Shown here piece after piece: positions 12,301-22,281 of a stretch of 64,000 nt of DNA. The first letter of the stretch is position 1. Every line of letters begins with the position of its first letter. The position numbers and the translations under genes are program-made. The DNA is from Phoronis australis. Taxonomy: Eukaryota > Phoronida > Phoronidae. The notes under the pieces are model-generated. The model worked only from the letters and a program-made list of their open reading frames with translations, was not told the DNA's origin and made no database searches. The stretch is from the NCBI GenBank assembly GCA_002633005.1, contig NMRA01000264.1:442859-506858 (forward strand), written 5' to 3'.

Positions 12301-15300
12301 AAGTAACGGTGGCCTGTTTCCATTTTCGGATGGATTCGACGTAATTTGCGCAATCTAGTGATCATTTTTGCTGTGTTTAGTCTGTTTTCGGTGTCCTCCC
12401 CTCTTTCAACCAAACCACTTTAAGGAAGATTTGAAAAATTGGCGTTTGTGTTTCTGCTGTGAAGAAGGACGGCTGGTGATTTTCAGACGACTTGGACTAC
12501 TGTGGCCGGTGCCTCCTAAGTGGCAGTGTTTTGCATGTCTATGGTTGTCTCCCAAGCCCTCTACAGGATCATTATTAAATTTATCAAGTGTATGTATATG
12601 AAGTTGACAATGCCGGGCAACTATGATGCTTGGACGGATCCGACTACCACTGTGCCCCCTGTGCAATTTTATCATTTTAGATGTCATCTGTATCTTTGAA
12701 TCTCCTTGGCAGATTTCAACTACCGCCGTGGTTCCTAATAACANAAATGAAAATTCAGGAGCAAAATCTAAGTAAAGGGAAAGTTCAGATTCGTGCAAAC
12801 TGAATTAACTTCATCATGAACCTCGAAAGGCACAGTTTTATTAATTCTTGGACCAAGTCCCTTGATATTATCACAGGGCCCTCTTGGAAAGCAGTGCTAT
12901 CACTGAAGAGGCCACTCTCATTTTAAATATCACAATAATAAAAAAATAATAATAATAATAATAGCTGCGGATTGTCAGTATGGAGATTTTCGATCTGCTC
13001 CATTAAGTTTTTGTTATAAGCTCTTTCAGTTTTTCTCAAAAGTTTGTCAAAATTGTTTTGGGAATTTTTAAACACTTTTCTAGATTCTTTCTTAACTGCT
13101 CTATTCCCTTTACACTTCAAAAATTCTTTTTCCTTGTGGCACATCAATGTTCATGATACAGATAATTGTGTATTCCAATAAGGCTTGTAGTACTTGATTT
13201 TTTGCGTGAACGTTTACCAACATCCTTATACCGGAGATGGGTGTCCATTTGTGAAAATAAGTTATGGCAAAAACAATCATAAGCCATGTTTACAGTTTCC
13301 TGATTTTCACTTCTTGAATTTGCCTCTCTAATGGCTCCCTCAAATTCCGGTGAACTCAAAAAGTTCTCAGGCTAAAAGAGAGATAGAAAATCATCGACTA
13401 TTCCCGTCTAATCCGTGACTTGAGTGAACGATTCCTGAATGACGGTCATGTCCTTGAAAACGCATTGATATCACCGTTGGCATCAATGCCGGAGTTGTTA
13501 CTTTGTTTGGTTGTTTTGGATTCTCATTTTGGTTCTTTTCATACAAATTTGATTATCTATTGTCTAAATTTTACCTGTTCTTTGCATATGACGAATGGTA
13601 TTTTAATGCATAACCATAAGTTTGTGAAGTACGTAGCATTTTCCGCTGCCAACACTCGGCTACTGAGTTCACCCTGATCCAACGCGAGCCGGATACGTCA
13701 AATTTCAGCAACAGTACCCGTTTAAATCAGAGGAAAAATTCTAGATGAGAAAATGTCTTATCTTTATTTCATGATCGTGAAGCTGATGCCAAGTACGTAC
13801 CAGCCTGGTGGGAGCAATTGCAGTGTGACTACCCTGACGTTTGAACGCATTTCTGCGACTTGGCAGCAAATCGGCACCGGCTTTACTGGCCGTTAAGAAT
13901 GTAAAAAAGAAGAAGAAGAAGAAGAAAAAAACATCCACAGAAGGCTATGTTACAACAAACAAAAACAAGTTTTATTTCAAATCAGTCAGCTCCGCACCTC
14001 AACAACAGGCACCTGTGCTTGATTTTGCTGCCAAGACACAGTAACCGGCGAAGCAATTCCCTAGCAGTTGCCGTGACTCTTAGCCAGGAAAATAATCACT
14101 GGCTAAATTTATTTCAATTATTAGGGAAAATGTATTTTAAAACGTGACAAAAACTTACAATATACCTCTGTTGTCTAATAAATTAAAAATTCCGCGATTG
14201 AAAACGCAAACGGGAGGAGAAGTGTAGTCAATGAGCTGAATGTCGGAGATGGGAAAATATTGCAGTGTTAGGAGCATGACGCAATATTCGTCATACAATA
14301 TTCCACCATGCGAGGCGGTTGGCTCCCGCGCCGCCGGGCAGTAGCTTATGCGAATGCTTTTGGGAAAGCGGGGAATTATTTACTGTATATTTAGTATACA
14401 GCTTTACGCACAAAGGCTAGTTATTATGATGCTTCACCCGAGAGTCAAAATTCCAGTTTTTTTTACTTGACTAAAGCGTCAAATTGGAGTGTCCTGTACC
14501 GCACAAAAGATTTCGGTGGATCAATCGGCATCAATCCCCGGCGGTCATGTTCAGTCTCCGGCGGTCCTGTTGTTTTGGTGGGGTTGTCATGTTTTCAGGA
14601 GCGTCGGTCCAATTTTCTGGTGCGGCGGTCCCATCTGATCCCCGTAGGTCCTGTTTTGTGGTGAGTCACTCCGATTTGGAGGCGCGGTGGTCATGTTGTT
14701 TCCCACCCGCTGTTAACTTCGATCCAGGACAGAAGTTAACCATTCATACTGACCGCAATTCCCCCAACATATTGACCCGCAGACGTTAGTATGAAAGGGT
14801 CTTAAAGAGGCATGGAACGCAAAAAACTCGTCAAAAATATCTTTTAAACAACTCCTGAGGAAAGTACCATCTCGCAACGTCTAGTACAGCGTAATTCCCT
14901 TTCCCCTGTGAAGAAGTTTCCATAAAAAACACAAAATTCACAATTTTTGAAATACTGGTAACCACAGAGTTTGTAATTCCTCCCACTTATGATAAATGCG
15001 CACATGCACTCAAAATCAGCTGCTAGCTTGAAGACGTTTTTTTACAGGTCACGTTTTCCATAATATGGGAAATGTACGTCTATGTCTTGCCATACCAAAT
15101 AAGGCGACGTCCTTTAATTGCCTTGTGGCAGAAAAATCGCCGAAGTAGCGAACAGTTGACAGATCGATATTTGAAAATTGAAACTAAAAGAAACTGTTTT
15201 GATATATACAGAAATTAAATATATTTACGAACAAACCCTAAAATTACCTGGTGAACACGTTGAATTCTGTTTCAGTAGCAGAGAACCACTTTCAATATTG

Positions 15301-15505
15301 TAATTTAGTCTGTTTAATGTGTTCCAGTCCTCTTCAAGATACATACCTTCAGTAACCACGTCTATTTCGTTGGGATTGTGATCCACATGGCCAATAATGA
15401 CGAAAGAGCCATCAACAGCCCAACTGTCGTCACGCACTTTCTGAAATGCCTCCTTAAATCGTCCTTCATCAACAACTTTAACTTCAGTGGACATTGTGTT
15501 GAAGC
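2909..15505 (-). CDS. Second coactosin-like gene, tandem paralog, 3' part not found
   Basis: Four exons match the downstream gene in length, phase and order: A' 15505-15347 (or its near-copy 11260-11102), B' 5411-5291, C' 4466-4325 and D' 3306-2909. Together they code in one frame for 269 residues: ADF-H 1, linker and most of ADF-H 2. No exon equivalent to 22743-22884 or 22234-22281 was found between 1 and 2908. In the other gene the next exon is about 750 bases away, but here a MITE, a SINE and an assembly N fill that space, so the 3' end may lie beyond the window edge or the gene may be broken. No stop or frameshift was seen in A'-D', so it may be active. An N at 5903 in the A'-B' intron also leaves the order of pieces unproven. 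Confidence 0.7.
4325..4466 (-). CDS. Paralog exon C' (ADF-H 1, end)
   Basis: 142 bases, acceptor TTTCAG, donor GTAAGA, phase 2 in and 0 out. After the split Trp codon it reads SGMKISFTKRGKYGVVSGSV and then a helix ending DDITDAAIKAK. By hand count 30 of 47 residues match exon 3 of the other gene. Confidence 0.83.
4800..5147. mobile_element. MITE with TACCGGGGTTTTCC inverted ends
   Basis: The left end TACCGGGGTTTTCC and the right end GGAAAATCCCGGTA are complementary with one mismatch. About 350 bases, no coding content. It lies in the B'-C' intron of the left coactosin gene. Confidence 0.6.
5291..5411 (-). CDS. Paralog exon B' (ADF-H 1, middle)
   Basis: 121 bases, acceptor CTTTAG, donor GTAGGA, phase 1 in and 2 out. 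It codes for GGCKELVSQLDDAQMMYVLL and VKFIYMKW. 25 of 41 residues match exon 2 of the other gene. No ATG opens it, so it is easy to overlook without the paralog. Confidence 0.82.
6372..9103 (-). pseudogene. Degenerate non-LTR retrotransposon (LINE) reverse-transcriptase ORF
   Basis: Read on the minus strand, several frames continue one another. SSPEFQGAIREANS begins near 9093, then GLGPRINKTVPFEIHDEV, then KPKPNKVMGFGHIPNAV (RT motif start), then YRGISLLSCVYKIYSGIL near 8230, then LYADDIAL near 7850 (the catalytic YADD box), then MELNLSKTEVMHFRK (thumb) at 7764. The C-terminal segment has a Cys/His cluster (RFCTASCVENEIHFFC) near 6890 and ends RRKKLLFST stop at 6372. Frameshifts near 8880, 8600, 8360 and after 7760 kill the ORF. 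The endonuclease part is missing at 9103, where another dispersed repeat begins. A separate DNA element (6443-6745) is inserted near the C-terminus. The RTE/CR1-type clade is not resolved. It lies in the A'-B' intron of the left coactosin gene. Confidence 0.82.
6443..6745. mobile_element. Non-autonomous DNA element with CAGTGGCG/CGCCACTG ends, inserted in the LINE
   Basis: Begins CAGTGGCG and ends with the complementary TAGATCCGCCACTG. A G-rich run near 6470-6482 is followed by a C-rich run near 6495. LINE reading resumes on either side (LMTN before, VGKLLISFIY after), so it inserted into an existing LINE. It is related to 62205-62455. No clear target duplication was found. The ends resemble those of hAT-like elements, but the superfamily is unproven. 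Confidence 0.65.
9104..9425 (+). repeat. Unclassified dispersed repeat, copies at 13373-13665 and 30415-30735
   Basis: GAAAATCATCGACTATTC..GAACGATTCCTG..TTGGTTGTTTTGGATTCTCA..TTTGCATATGACGAATGG recurs in copy 2 of the long block. It also recurs inverted at 30415-30735 (GAATCAAAAACAACCAAGC..CAGGAATCACTCG). The inverted copy also carries the AAAAGGCTTTTAG end that borders the LINE at 9104. Confidence 0.6.
10256..10543 (+). other. Unidentified GC-rich stretch with an open frame kept in both duplicates
   Basis: The 95-codon frame recurs at 14484-14789 because the whole block is duplicated. It contains short direct repeats of CCCGGCGGTC/CTCCGGCGGTC type, so the frame may just reflect a GC-rich repeat. 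No domain recognised. Confidence 0.25.
11102..11260 (-). CDS. Paralog exon A', first assembly copy
   Basis: Acceptor TTTCAG, 11 untranslated bases, ATG at 11249, 148 coding bases, donor GTATGT, phase 1. It reads MSTEVKVADEGRFKEAFQKV and ends NNPNEIDVVAE. It lies in the first of two near-identical 4-5 kb blocks and is probably the same exon as 15347-15505 on the other haplotype. Confidence 0.75.
11968..12743 (+). repeat. Degenerate CTAGTGGCAATTT repeat array
   Basis: Units of roughly 200-250 bases share GGATCCGAC, GTGCCCTCTAGTGGCAATTT, a TTCATGAAATTTGGAAAATAGCTTT block and TTTTCGGATGGATTCGACGTA. The copy-2 equivalent runs at 16876-17655. The units are too diverged to encode anything. Confidence 0.6.
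12745..13372 (-). pseudogene. Second partial copy of the LINE ORF (haplotype duplicate)
   Basis: Starts abruptly after the N at 12744 at the point equivalent to 8562 and runs to the same junction as the first copy (9103). It covers only the pre-RT region and the start of RT. An 88-base insertion at about 12877-12964 distinguishes it from the first copy. Confidence 0.75.
12877..12964 (+). mobile_element. Short retroposon tail with (ATA)n, present in one duplicate only
   Basis: CTCTTGGAAAGCAGTGCTAT..AAGAGGCCACTCTC is followed by an (ATA)n tail. It sits between TATCACAG and CTGCGGATTGTCAG, where the first copy (near 8695) has only five bases. This looks like the 3' end of a 5'-truncated LINE or SINE insertion. 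Confidence 0.6.
15347..15505 (-). CDS. Paralog exon A', second assembly copy
   Basis: Same structure as 11102-11260, with ATG at 15494. It differs by a few substitutions (for example VVDEG for VADEG, DHNPNE for DNNPNE). 30 of 49 residues match exon 1 of the downstream gene. Confidence 0.75.
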
Positions 15506-16479
15506 CTGAAACACATGAGAATCCGGTTATCCTGGCCAGTTTTGTCTCGATTGTTTTGAGTTTATGAAAGAGGAGTCCTTCATTTTTTCGCATAAACTGT
15601 ATTCAAAATTGCTAACTGCCTTTCTGCAGATAATGGAAACTTTGCCAAATGTCTCGCGTTACGACATCTACTCAGTACAAACCATGCTAAAAAGAAGGTA
15701 CGCCATTGTCCTGTAAACGACATGCTGACATTGTATATCCTGAAGCTTTGTGTGCGTTTTTTCGATCGTGTTTTCTTCATACCAGCAACATTTTCATAAA
15801 GAGCCATATGGTGTTTGTGAAGTCAAGTTTTCTATACCCACCAAAATACTCCACTCTGAGCACGTGCATGGCTGACATGAATTACCAAACTTGACAAATG
15901 ACTGGATTTGTCACAATATTTTCTGGCAAAGTACGTACCTTAGTCTGATCAAACACTGAGCTTTGCTTGAACAAAAACGGGCACAAAATGGTGTTCTATT
16001 CTGCCAACTGAGAACGCTAGCTAGACGCGTAAACCGTCTATAAATAAATATGTACCAGACGACACTTCGTTATTTGTTTTGTGTTTTCTCACAGTGATGC
16101 AACAACGAAAGCGCCTAGAGAATATTGCACGTATCCGCCTCATTTGACAATATATTTTAGTACCAGTTCAACGATTACGTAAGCCTGTCTGGCGTAGTAA
16201 CTTCAAATCTACACACCTGAGGGTCAAACGGCCCGAAGAACCTCTTCATAAAAGTGGTAGTTCATAGATACCAACAAAAGACAACACCGGACTATAAAAT
16301 TTGGTCCAGACGGAGCGCTTTGACTGGCCTCGCTCGCTCGGCGATAAGGCGAATGTTTTTTACGTATGTGGTGATCAAAACTGTACGGGAGATATTTGCA
16401 ACGATATCTCAAAAATGCTTCATTAGATGCAAATAAAACTTACATAGCTACCTATTACGAGAAACGCATTGGGGAAAGT

Positions 16480-18560
16480 TACGATTTTATGCGCCCACAT
16501 ATATATGTGTAGGCGCACTATGCTGGTCATCCCTGTCAGTCCATCCGTCCGTTGCTGTATCTCCAGCCCCCCCCCTTGTTCATGAAAGTTTGCACATGTA
16601 ATCCTTTCATAAATGGGACGGCATAAGCGAACATTCAAACGGATCCGACCACCGGTGTGTCCCTCTAGTGGCAATTTTAGTTTTTCACGTTTACCTCTGT
16701 ATCTTCAAAGGTTCTCAACGGATTTTCATAAAATGTTGTAGATAGGCATCTGTTGATGAGTTGACACTATCCTTCAGTTTTTGGATGGATTCGATGTATT
16801 TTGCACCACCTAGTGGCCATTTTTACTGTTTTCGATTCTCTTTTTTTGGCGTCCACCCACTATCAACCAAACTAGGCCTATTCTAAGGATGATTGTGAAA
16901 ACTGGCACTATGTTCTTACTGCGAAGAAGACGGCTGACGAAGATTTTCCGACGACTTTGACTAACGTGGCGCCTTCTATAATGGTAGTTTTTTGCGTCCC
17001 TGGCTGTATCTCCTGAACTCACTGCAGGATCTTTGTTACATTTACCAAGTGTATTTGTATGAAATTGACTACGGACGACGACGACCAATTGGGAACAGAT
17101 CCGACGAACGCTGTGCCCTCTAGTGGCAATTTCATTTTCCCGTTTTCATGTGTTTCTTTGAAGTTCTTTGTTGGATTTTTATGAAATTTGGAAAATAGCT
17201 TTCCATTAAAGTAACGGTGGCCTGTTTCCATTTTCGGATGGATTCGACGTAATTTGCGCAATCTAGTGTTCATTTTTGCTGTGTTTAGTCTGTTTTCGGC
17301 GGTGTCCTCCCCTCTTTCAACCAAACCACTTTAAGGAAGATTTGAAAAATTGGCGTTTATGTTTCTGCTGTGAAGAAGGACGGCTGATGATTTTCAGACG
17401 ACTTGGACTACTGTGGCCGGTGCCTCCTAAGTGGCAGTGTTTTGCATTTCTATGGTTGTCTCCCAAGCCCTCTACAGGATCATTATTAAATTTATCAAGT
17501 GTATGTATATGAAGTTGACAATGCCGGGCAACTATGATGCTTGGTCGGATCCGACTACCACTGTGCCCCCTGTTGGCAATTTTATCATTTTTGATGTCAT
17601 CTGTATCTTTGAATCTCCTTGGCAGATTTCAACTACCGCCGTGGTTCCTAATAACAATTTATTTTTTTTTGTGTTTGCCCTTTTATCTTTAAAGTTTTCA
17701 AGAAATTGGGCAAAAAGCTTTGAGAAACTACGACATCTTCCCATTTTCGGATGGTTTCAAAGTTCTCTGTGCCGTCTAATGGCCTTTTTATGATACTAAA
17801 GAACACCCCTAAAACATGCCATTTGGGGTGCTGTCGTGGGCGCATTTCGACGCTTCGCGTTGATTTCGTTTGCTTTTGCAAAAGGTGCTATCAAAGATGC
17901 GTAGTTTTATGAAACAACGTAAATTTGCTTACATAAAGCAAGCCCAAAAAGGCAACTTAAAAATGCAGTGGCGTTTTAGAGGTTTGATTTTTTAAGCTTT
18001 ACAGGTGTTCGCACAATGCACTCACAATTCTCTTGGATTGGACTCTGCCTTCGGGTCTTGTTGTTGTGAAGCTGTGTGTGTGTCGTTTCGTCAAAAGTCC
18101 AAGACAAATCGACCAACTCTATCATTTATTCCGAGATTATAGTATTTTGGACACTGTTCAAACTTCTTCTTTGTCATATCTTCGGAGTTTTCAGATGGAT
18201 TTTCATGAAATTTGGAAAATAGCTTTGAGAGACTACAACACCTCCCCATGCATTTTCAGATGGGTTCAATGTATTCTGTGCCTTCTAATGGCCTTTTCTA
18301 TGGAACTAGTAAACATCCCTAAAAGCATATCTGTTGCGGTGCTGTTGTGTGGGCGTATTTCAAAGCTTTGCGTCAATCTTGTTTGCTTGCAGAAGATGCT
18401 TTCGAAAATGCGTAGTTTTGTGAAACTTGAACGCAAAACATGCTTGTATGAATTAAAACCAAAAACGAAACTTAAAAATGCGGCGTTTAAGACTTTCAAA
18501 TGCACTGACTCAAAATTTTCGTGGATCGGACTCTACGCCAGGGTCTCGTTGTTGTGAAGG
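16480..18560 (+). repeat. Longest array of the CTAGTGGCAATTT repeat family
   Basis: Starts with a head TATGCGCCCACATATATATG (also at 44392) and then GTCCATCCGTCCGTTGCTGT. Several units follow, with cores at 16657-16673, about 16805, 17113-17127, 17565, about 17775 and 18283. Later units grade from CTAGTGGC to CTAATGGCC. Open frames inside it are by-products of the repeat. Confidence 0.6.
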
Positions 18561-21500
18561 TACATGCGCGCACCCAGCCTTTTTGACCTTCTGCTAACAC
18601 AAAAGCGGGGCGACTAAAAAAAAAACGGGGTACCACCTTCAGGTCTGTGAACTGTTCGTCTAGTGGAATTTTGTCTAGTTTTCTAGAAATTTTTGTTTCT
18701 CTGAGGCGGACCTTTTTACCCCCTTCGCCAAATGGGGGCGACCCCCTTGGGTGCACGCATTTGTGTCGTTTCGTCAAAAGTCATTGACAGGTTGACCAAC
18801 TCTATCATATATTCAGAGATTTTAGTATTTTGGTCCCTGTTCAAATTACTTCACTTTTACGTCAGTCGATCTCAGTCTGAAACTGGCAAACGGATAACAC
18901 AATATCAGATATAAGCACACGTATTTGCTGGCCAAGGGGTAGGGGGTGCTAAAGATCCACATCACTGCGATACCTGTGAATTCAGGAAGATAGATAAAGA
19001 CACTAAAATGTTGTCTACCTTATCTCTGCCGCCCTGTCGCCACAAATTCTAATTATAAACACCACCCGAGACTGCAGTTGAAAGACACTTTGCATGGCAT
19101 ATAACTCAATCCAACAAGCTACACGAGGTGATACTGGAGTTCTATGGTGACATTATAAAATTAACGGAGGAATAAACCCGGTTTTGGTCAATAACAAACA
19201 GCTAAACAACGACAGTCCAATCCACCTCCCTGAGACAGAACAATGCAATCAAGTGTTATCCTCGTCAACCCCAAAAGCTTCCAGCACTAATGAAAAAAAA
19301 TCCTCACCAATTCTGCTCAACGTGACTCGCATGCTTTTAGAAAGCTACACGACAACCATAGGCTGCAGAAAGTCTTCCCAAAAAGAACCAAAACATTCAT
19401 TCCTATGACACACGGTCTGCTGTTAGTTTGATATTAGTAAAACTGTTCACGTTACACCTTTTGTACACATTTCTATAGGATTTCACACATTTTCGTCCTA
19501 AAGCGATCGGCAAGCGGCATTTCAAGTCACCAAAAGTCTTAGGTCTAAATGGCTCACACAACTGAGCAGATTAACAGCTCGTTAGTCTTTCTTGCCGAAA
19601 AACACTGTTCCCAGAACGTTAGATTTAAAGTTTCATTTGTAAATTAGGCTTGAGTTCGGTTTACACGTGTTTATAATTCATCGTTGTCTTCTGCGATAAT
19701 GGTAAAAACTTGAGAAGATACTTACAAGAAGACTATAAGTTAGTTAATTATAACGTTTCAAGCCTACAGCTCAGACCCTTGATAACATGACTGAATTGTT
19801 TGCCACTCATCTATGACCAGACAAGACAATGGTGTAACTTAACACTTTTACCAATGCTATGTGTAAACTGTTGATAGCACTTAATGTAGCTTCCATTACA
19901 ACACCCCAAAATAAAAAGAAAATTGCAAATAACCATTGTATTGAAAAAAGGTGTACAATGTATAAAGCCAAATTTAATACATATAATATCAGATGCATAT
20001 AGGAATGGTTAATTAAGTTAAATAACATGTGACTTTGCTTGTTACTAAACATTTAAAACTGACACTACATACATTTAGGAATGATTTTTTGAAGTCTCAT
20101 TCCAGCTTGAAATTTCAAGCACCAGTTCTAATAAAAACTTCAAAATGAAAATGAAAATACCATAAATCATGAAACTTCATAGATTTGGGTTACACAGAGT
20201 CATACTAAAATATGCCAATAAGTTACACCTTGACATTTAATGTTTAATACTCATAACACAGAGATTGTATTAGCTACATTTAGTAATACACGTATTCTCC
20301 TAAGTCATGGTTAGACTGTTAACATTCAACAGTGCTGAGGAATGTCTTTATTGAGGCAGTTCCCTACATGTTAGCATAAGGGGACCCGCCTGAAGATGTC
20401 CAAAGAACGGAGCACCTATATTAATGTATAGTGCCAAACTTTGGAAGCTTGAAATTGAATTTCTTGCCTATGCCATTTAAATGAGAATAATCTAAAATAA
20501 TCAGCTGTTCTTAATGAAAAATTCCTAGTTACTAAAATTCCCAGTTAATTGCTGCTCCCCTTCACCTGGAGTGTTCTACTTCCCTAATCAAACAAAATCG
20601 CTTAATTCTTACAAACGCAAGATCTGAACTACACTTGACCTCACTTAACTTGCCACCTTCTAGACTGCGATAAAAATGGCGACAAATGACAACTTATGCG
20701 CAAGTATACACATGCATGAGAATGCAATTGGAACTGGAGAAAATGCGATGACTTCTGCAGGCTGTCAAGTGTTCCAACACTGTTGTGAATGTTCATTTCC
20801 ACAGAACATTGTATCACGGTAGCTAGATTACATAACTTAGACCTGATATACCATTTGCTTGGTGCTACTGATCTTTTATGAAAAAAAAAGATTTCCCTTA
20901 TCGACCATATTGTGTCATAAATTAGCGAGATTTTACAGTACATAATTTAAACAAGTCCAGAAATGCATAGTTTGGCAAAGGAGGAGCAGCAGAATGGGGG
21001 AAAACTTTTAATCAAAATAGCACCAGACTCATGCACTTTCTTCTTACTAGTAAACTGTCATCCTTAATTTCACTGTGGTATTGTTTGTCCACAGGGGAGA
21101 AGGGGCAATCACCCATTAAAATGTCCAAAAATCTTAATTTCGATGGCGAAAATTTGTGACATCCAAGGCAGGAGGATGTGCTCATATTTTGTTTGCCCTT
21201 CACTGAAGAAAACCTTCACTGACAGTACACACTTATGATGTACAGCTTGTACATGAACAAAGCTTACAAAGAAATGTCTCAGTGGCTGAAGGCAGTTAGG
21301 GTGTATACTGAAACAGTTTCAAACAGCACGTGCATAAAAACAGATTACAGCCAAATTAATATACTTGTCTACAGAATAGCAATTCTTGTATTAATTCATA
21401 TACACCAGTACTTTGACATATCTCTTGAAATGGCTTGAAAACCTTAGAATAGTTCACATGCATGGTACAAGCATTCACTCATAAAACTAACCTTCGAACA

Positions 21501-22233
21501 CATAAGGCAGAGGCGCTGTTTTTTTCTTAGACATGTTAGGAGGTAGTCACACTCCTAACAGTTACTAGCACACTTGGCTGACATTTTGGAAGTTTAGATT
21601 TTACCACCTAATAATACTATTCAGTTAACCTGTTTCGACCACAGCAAGCATTGTTTAGTTAAAATGCAATCTAAATTTCTATATGATGCAATGTGCAATA
21701 CCATTAAAGCTGCAACTAAGTCGCTTTCCACAAAAAACTTTTGATTTAGACAATTTACCGTTTTAATAGAGAACTGGTCTAAAACTGTTCTTTAGACACG
21801 AGTCGATGGCTTTCAAAGAACTGACTACTATTTGAGACCAAGCTCTAAACGTTGGCTTGTCATGGTGTGTCGTAATATGTACCGAGTATAATCTCAATGG
21901 ATAACGAACTGTCAGTTCTTCGCAAACCAATAAATCACTTCCCATCTGAGCAAAGAACAAGTTAATACCAGGTTTACAAAGGTAAGTGGTTTAAATTATA
22001 AGTTTGCTTGAAGTTGGGAGACAATTTTTAGATGACTGCATTTTTGTTGCAGGACATCACAAACTAAAAGTGAAACAAGAAGCACTAAGAGTATTTAGAT
22101 GTCACACCTGTACTTTGATGAAAGCTTCAAAACTTCCTGGTTTCAATAACTTCAAGCACCGCGACCGAGTACACTATCATGGCAACTGTGAGCACAGCAA
22201 CCATTTTTTGGCTAAACCCTAACCCTTAACCTT
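18561..22233. other. Region between the two coactosin-like genes
   Basis: Contains the 3' end of the downstream gene (probably to a minus-strand AATAAA at 20352-20347) and, towards 18.6-19 kb, upstream sequence of the left paralog. A dispersed repeat sits at 21770-21995. The short open frames (for example 19184-19408) match nothing that I recognise and have no splice or domain support. Confidence 0.4.
21770..21995. repeat. Dispersed repeat shared with 47228-47400
   Basis: AACGAACTGTCAGTTCTT followed by a variable stretch, then GAGCAAAGAACA..GGTAAGTGGTTTAAA matches AACGAACTGTCAGTTCTT..GAGAAAGAAACA..GGTAAGTAGTCTAAA at 47308-47395. Each copy contains an inverted ACTGACAGTT/AACTGTCAGT type centre. 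Confidence 0.5.
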
Positions 22234-22281
22234 TTACTCGGAAGTTTTAACATGGCTCTTGCTCCCACTGGTAGCCATAAC
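22234..22281 (-). CDS. Coactosin-like gene, last coding exon
   Basis: The exon follows an acceptor ending TGCAG and codes in phase 0 for VMATSGSKSHVKTSE and then TAA at 22236-22234. It is short, so it rests mainly on frame continuity, a good acceptor and a Ser/Lys tail like that of coactosins. The 3' UTR extends leftwards. A candidate polyadenylation signal (AATAAA on the minus strand) is at 20352-20347. Confidence 0.65.
   Translation of the reverse strand, partial: VMATSGSKSHVKTSE

Larger units (their letters stand above)
8562..12743. repeat. Long near-identical block, copy 1 (ends at N 12744)
   Basis: Matches 12745-17655 throughout with few substitutions. It includes the LINE fragment, a dispersed repeat, an unidentified G-rich stretch (10256-10543) with the same open frame in both copies, exon A' and part of the degenerate repeat array. 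The match to copy 2 breaks off at the single N. The second copy has about 665 extra bases at 16211-16875. Confidence 0.85.
12745..17655. repeat. Long near-identical block, copy 2 (begins at N 12744)
   Basis: Begins with sequence equal to 8562 onward and ends with sequence equal to 12731-12743. Two copy-2-only insertions (12877-12964 and about 16211-16875) account for the length difference. This is the pattern expected when two allelic contigs are joined end to end. Confidence 0.85.

Noticed and set aside
11102-15505. Two alternative first exons giving alternative promoters for the left coactosin gene
   Set aside because: Both lie in blocks that meet at an N and behave like alleles, so a single exon is the simpler reading.
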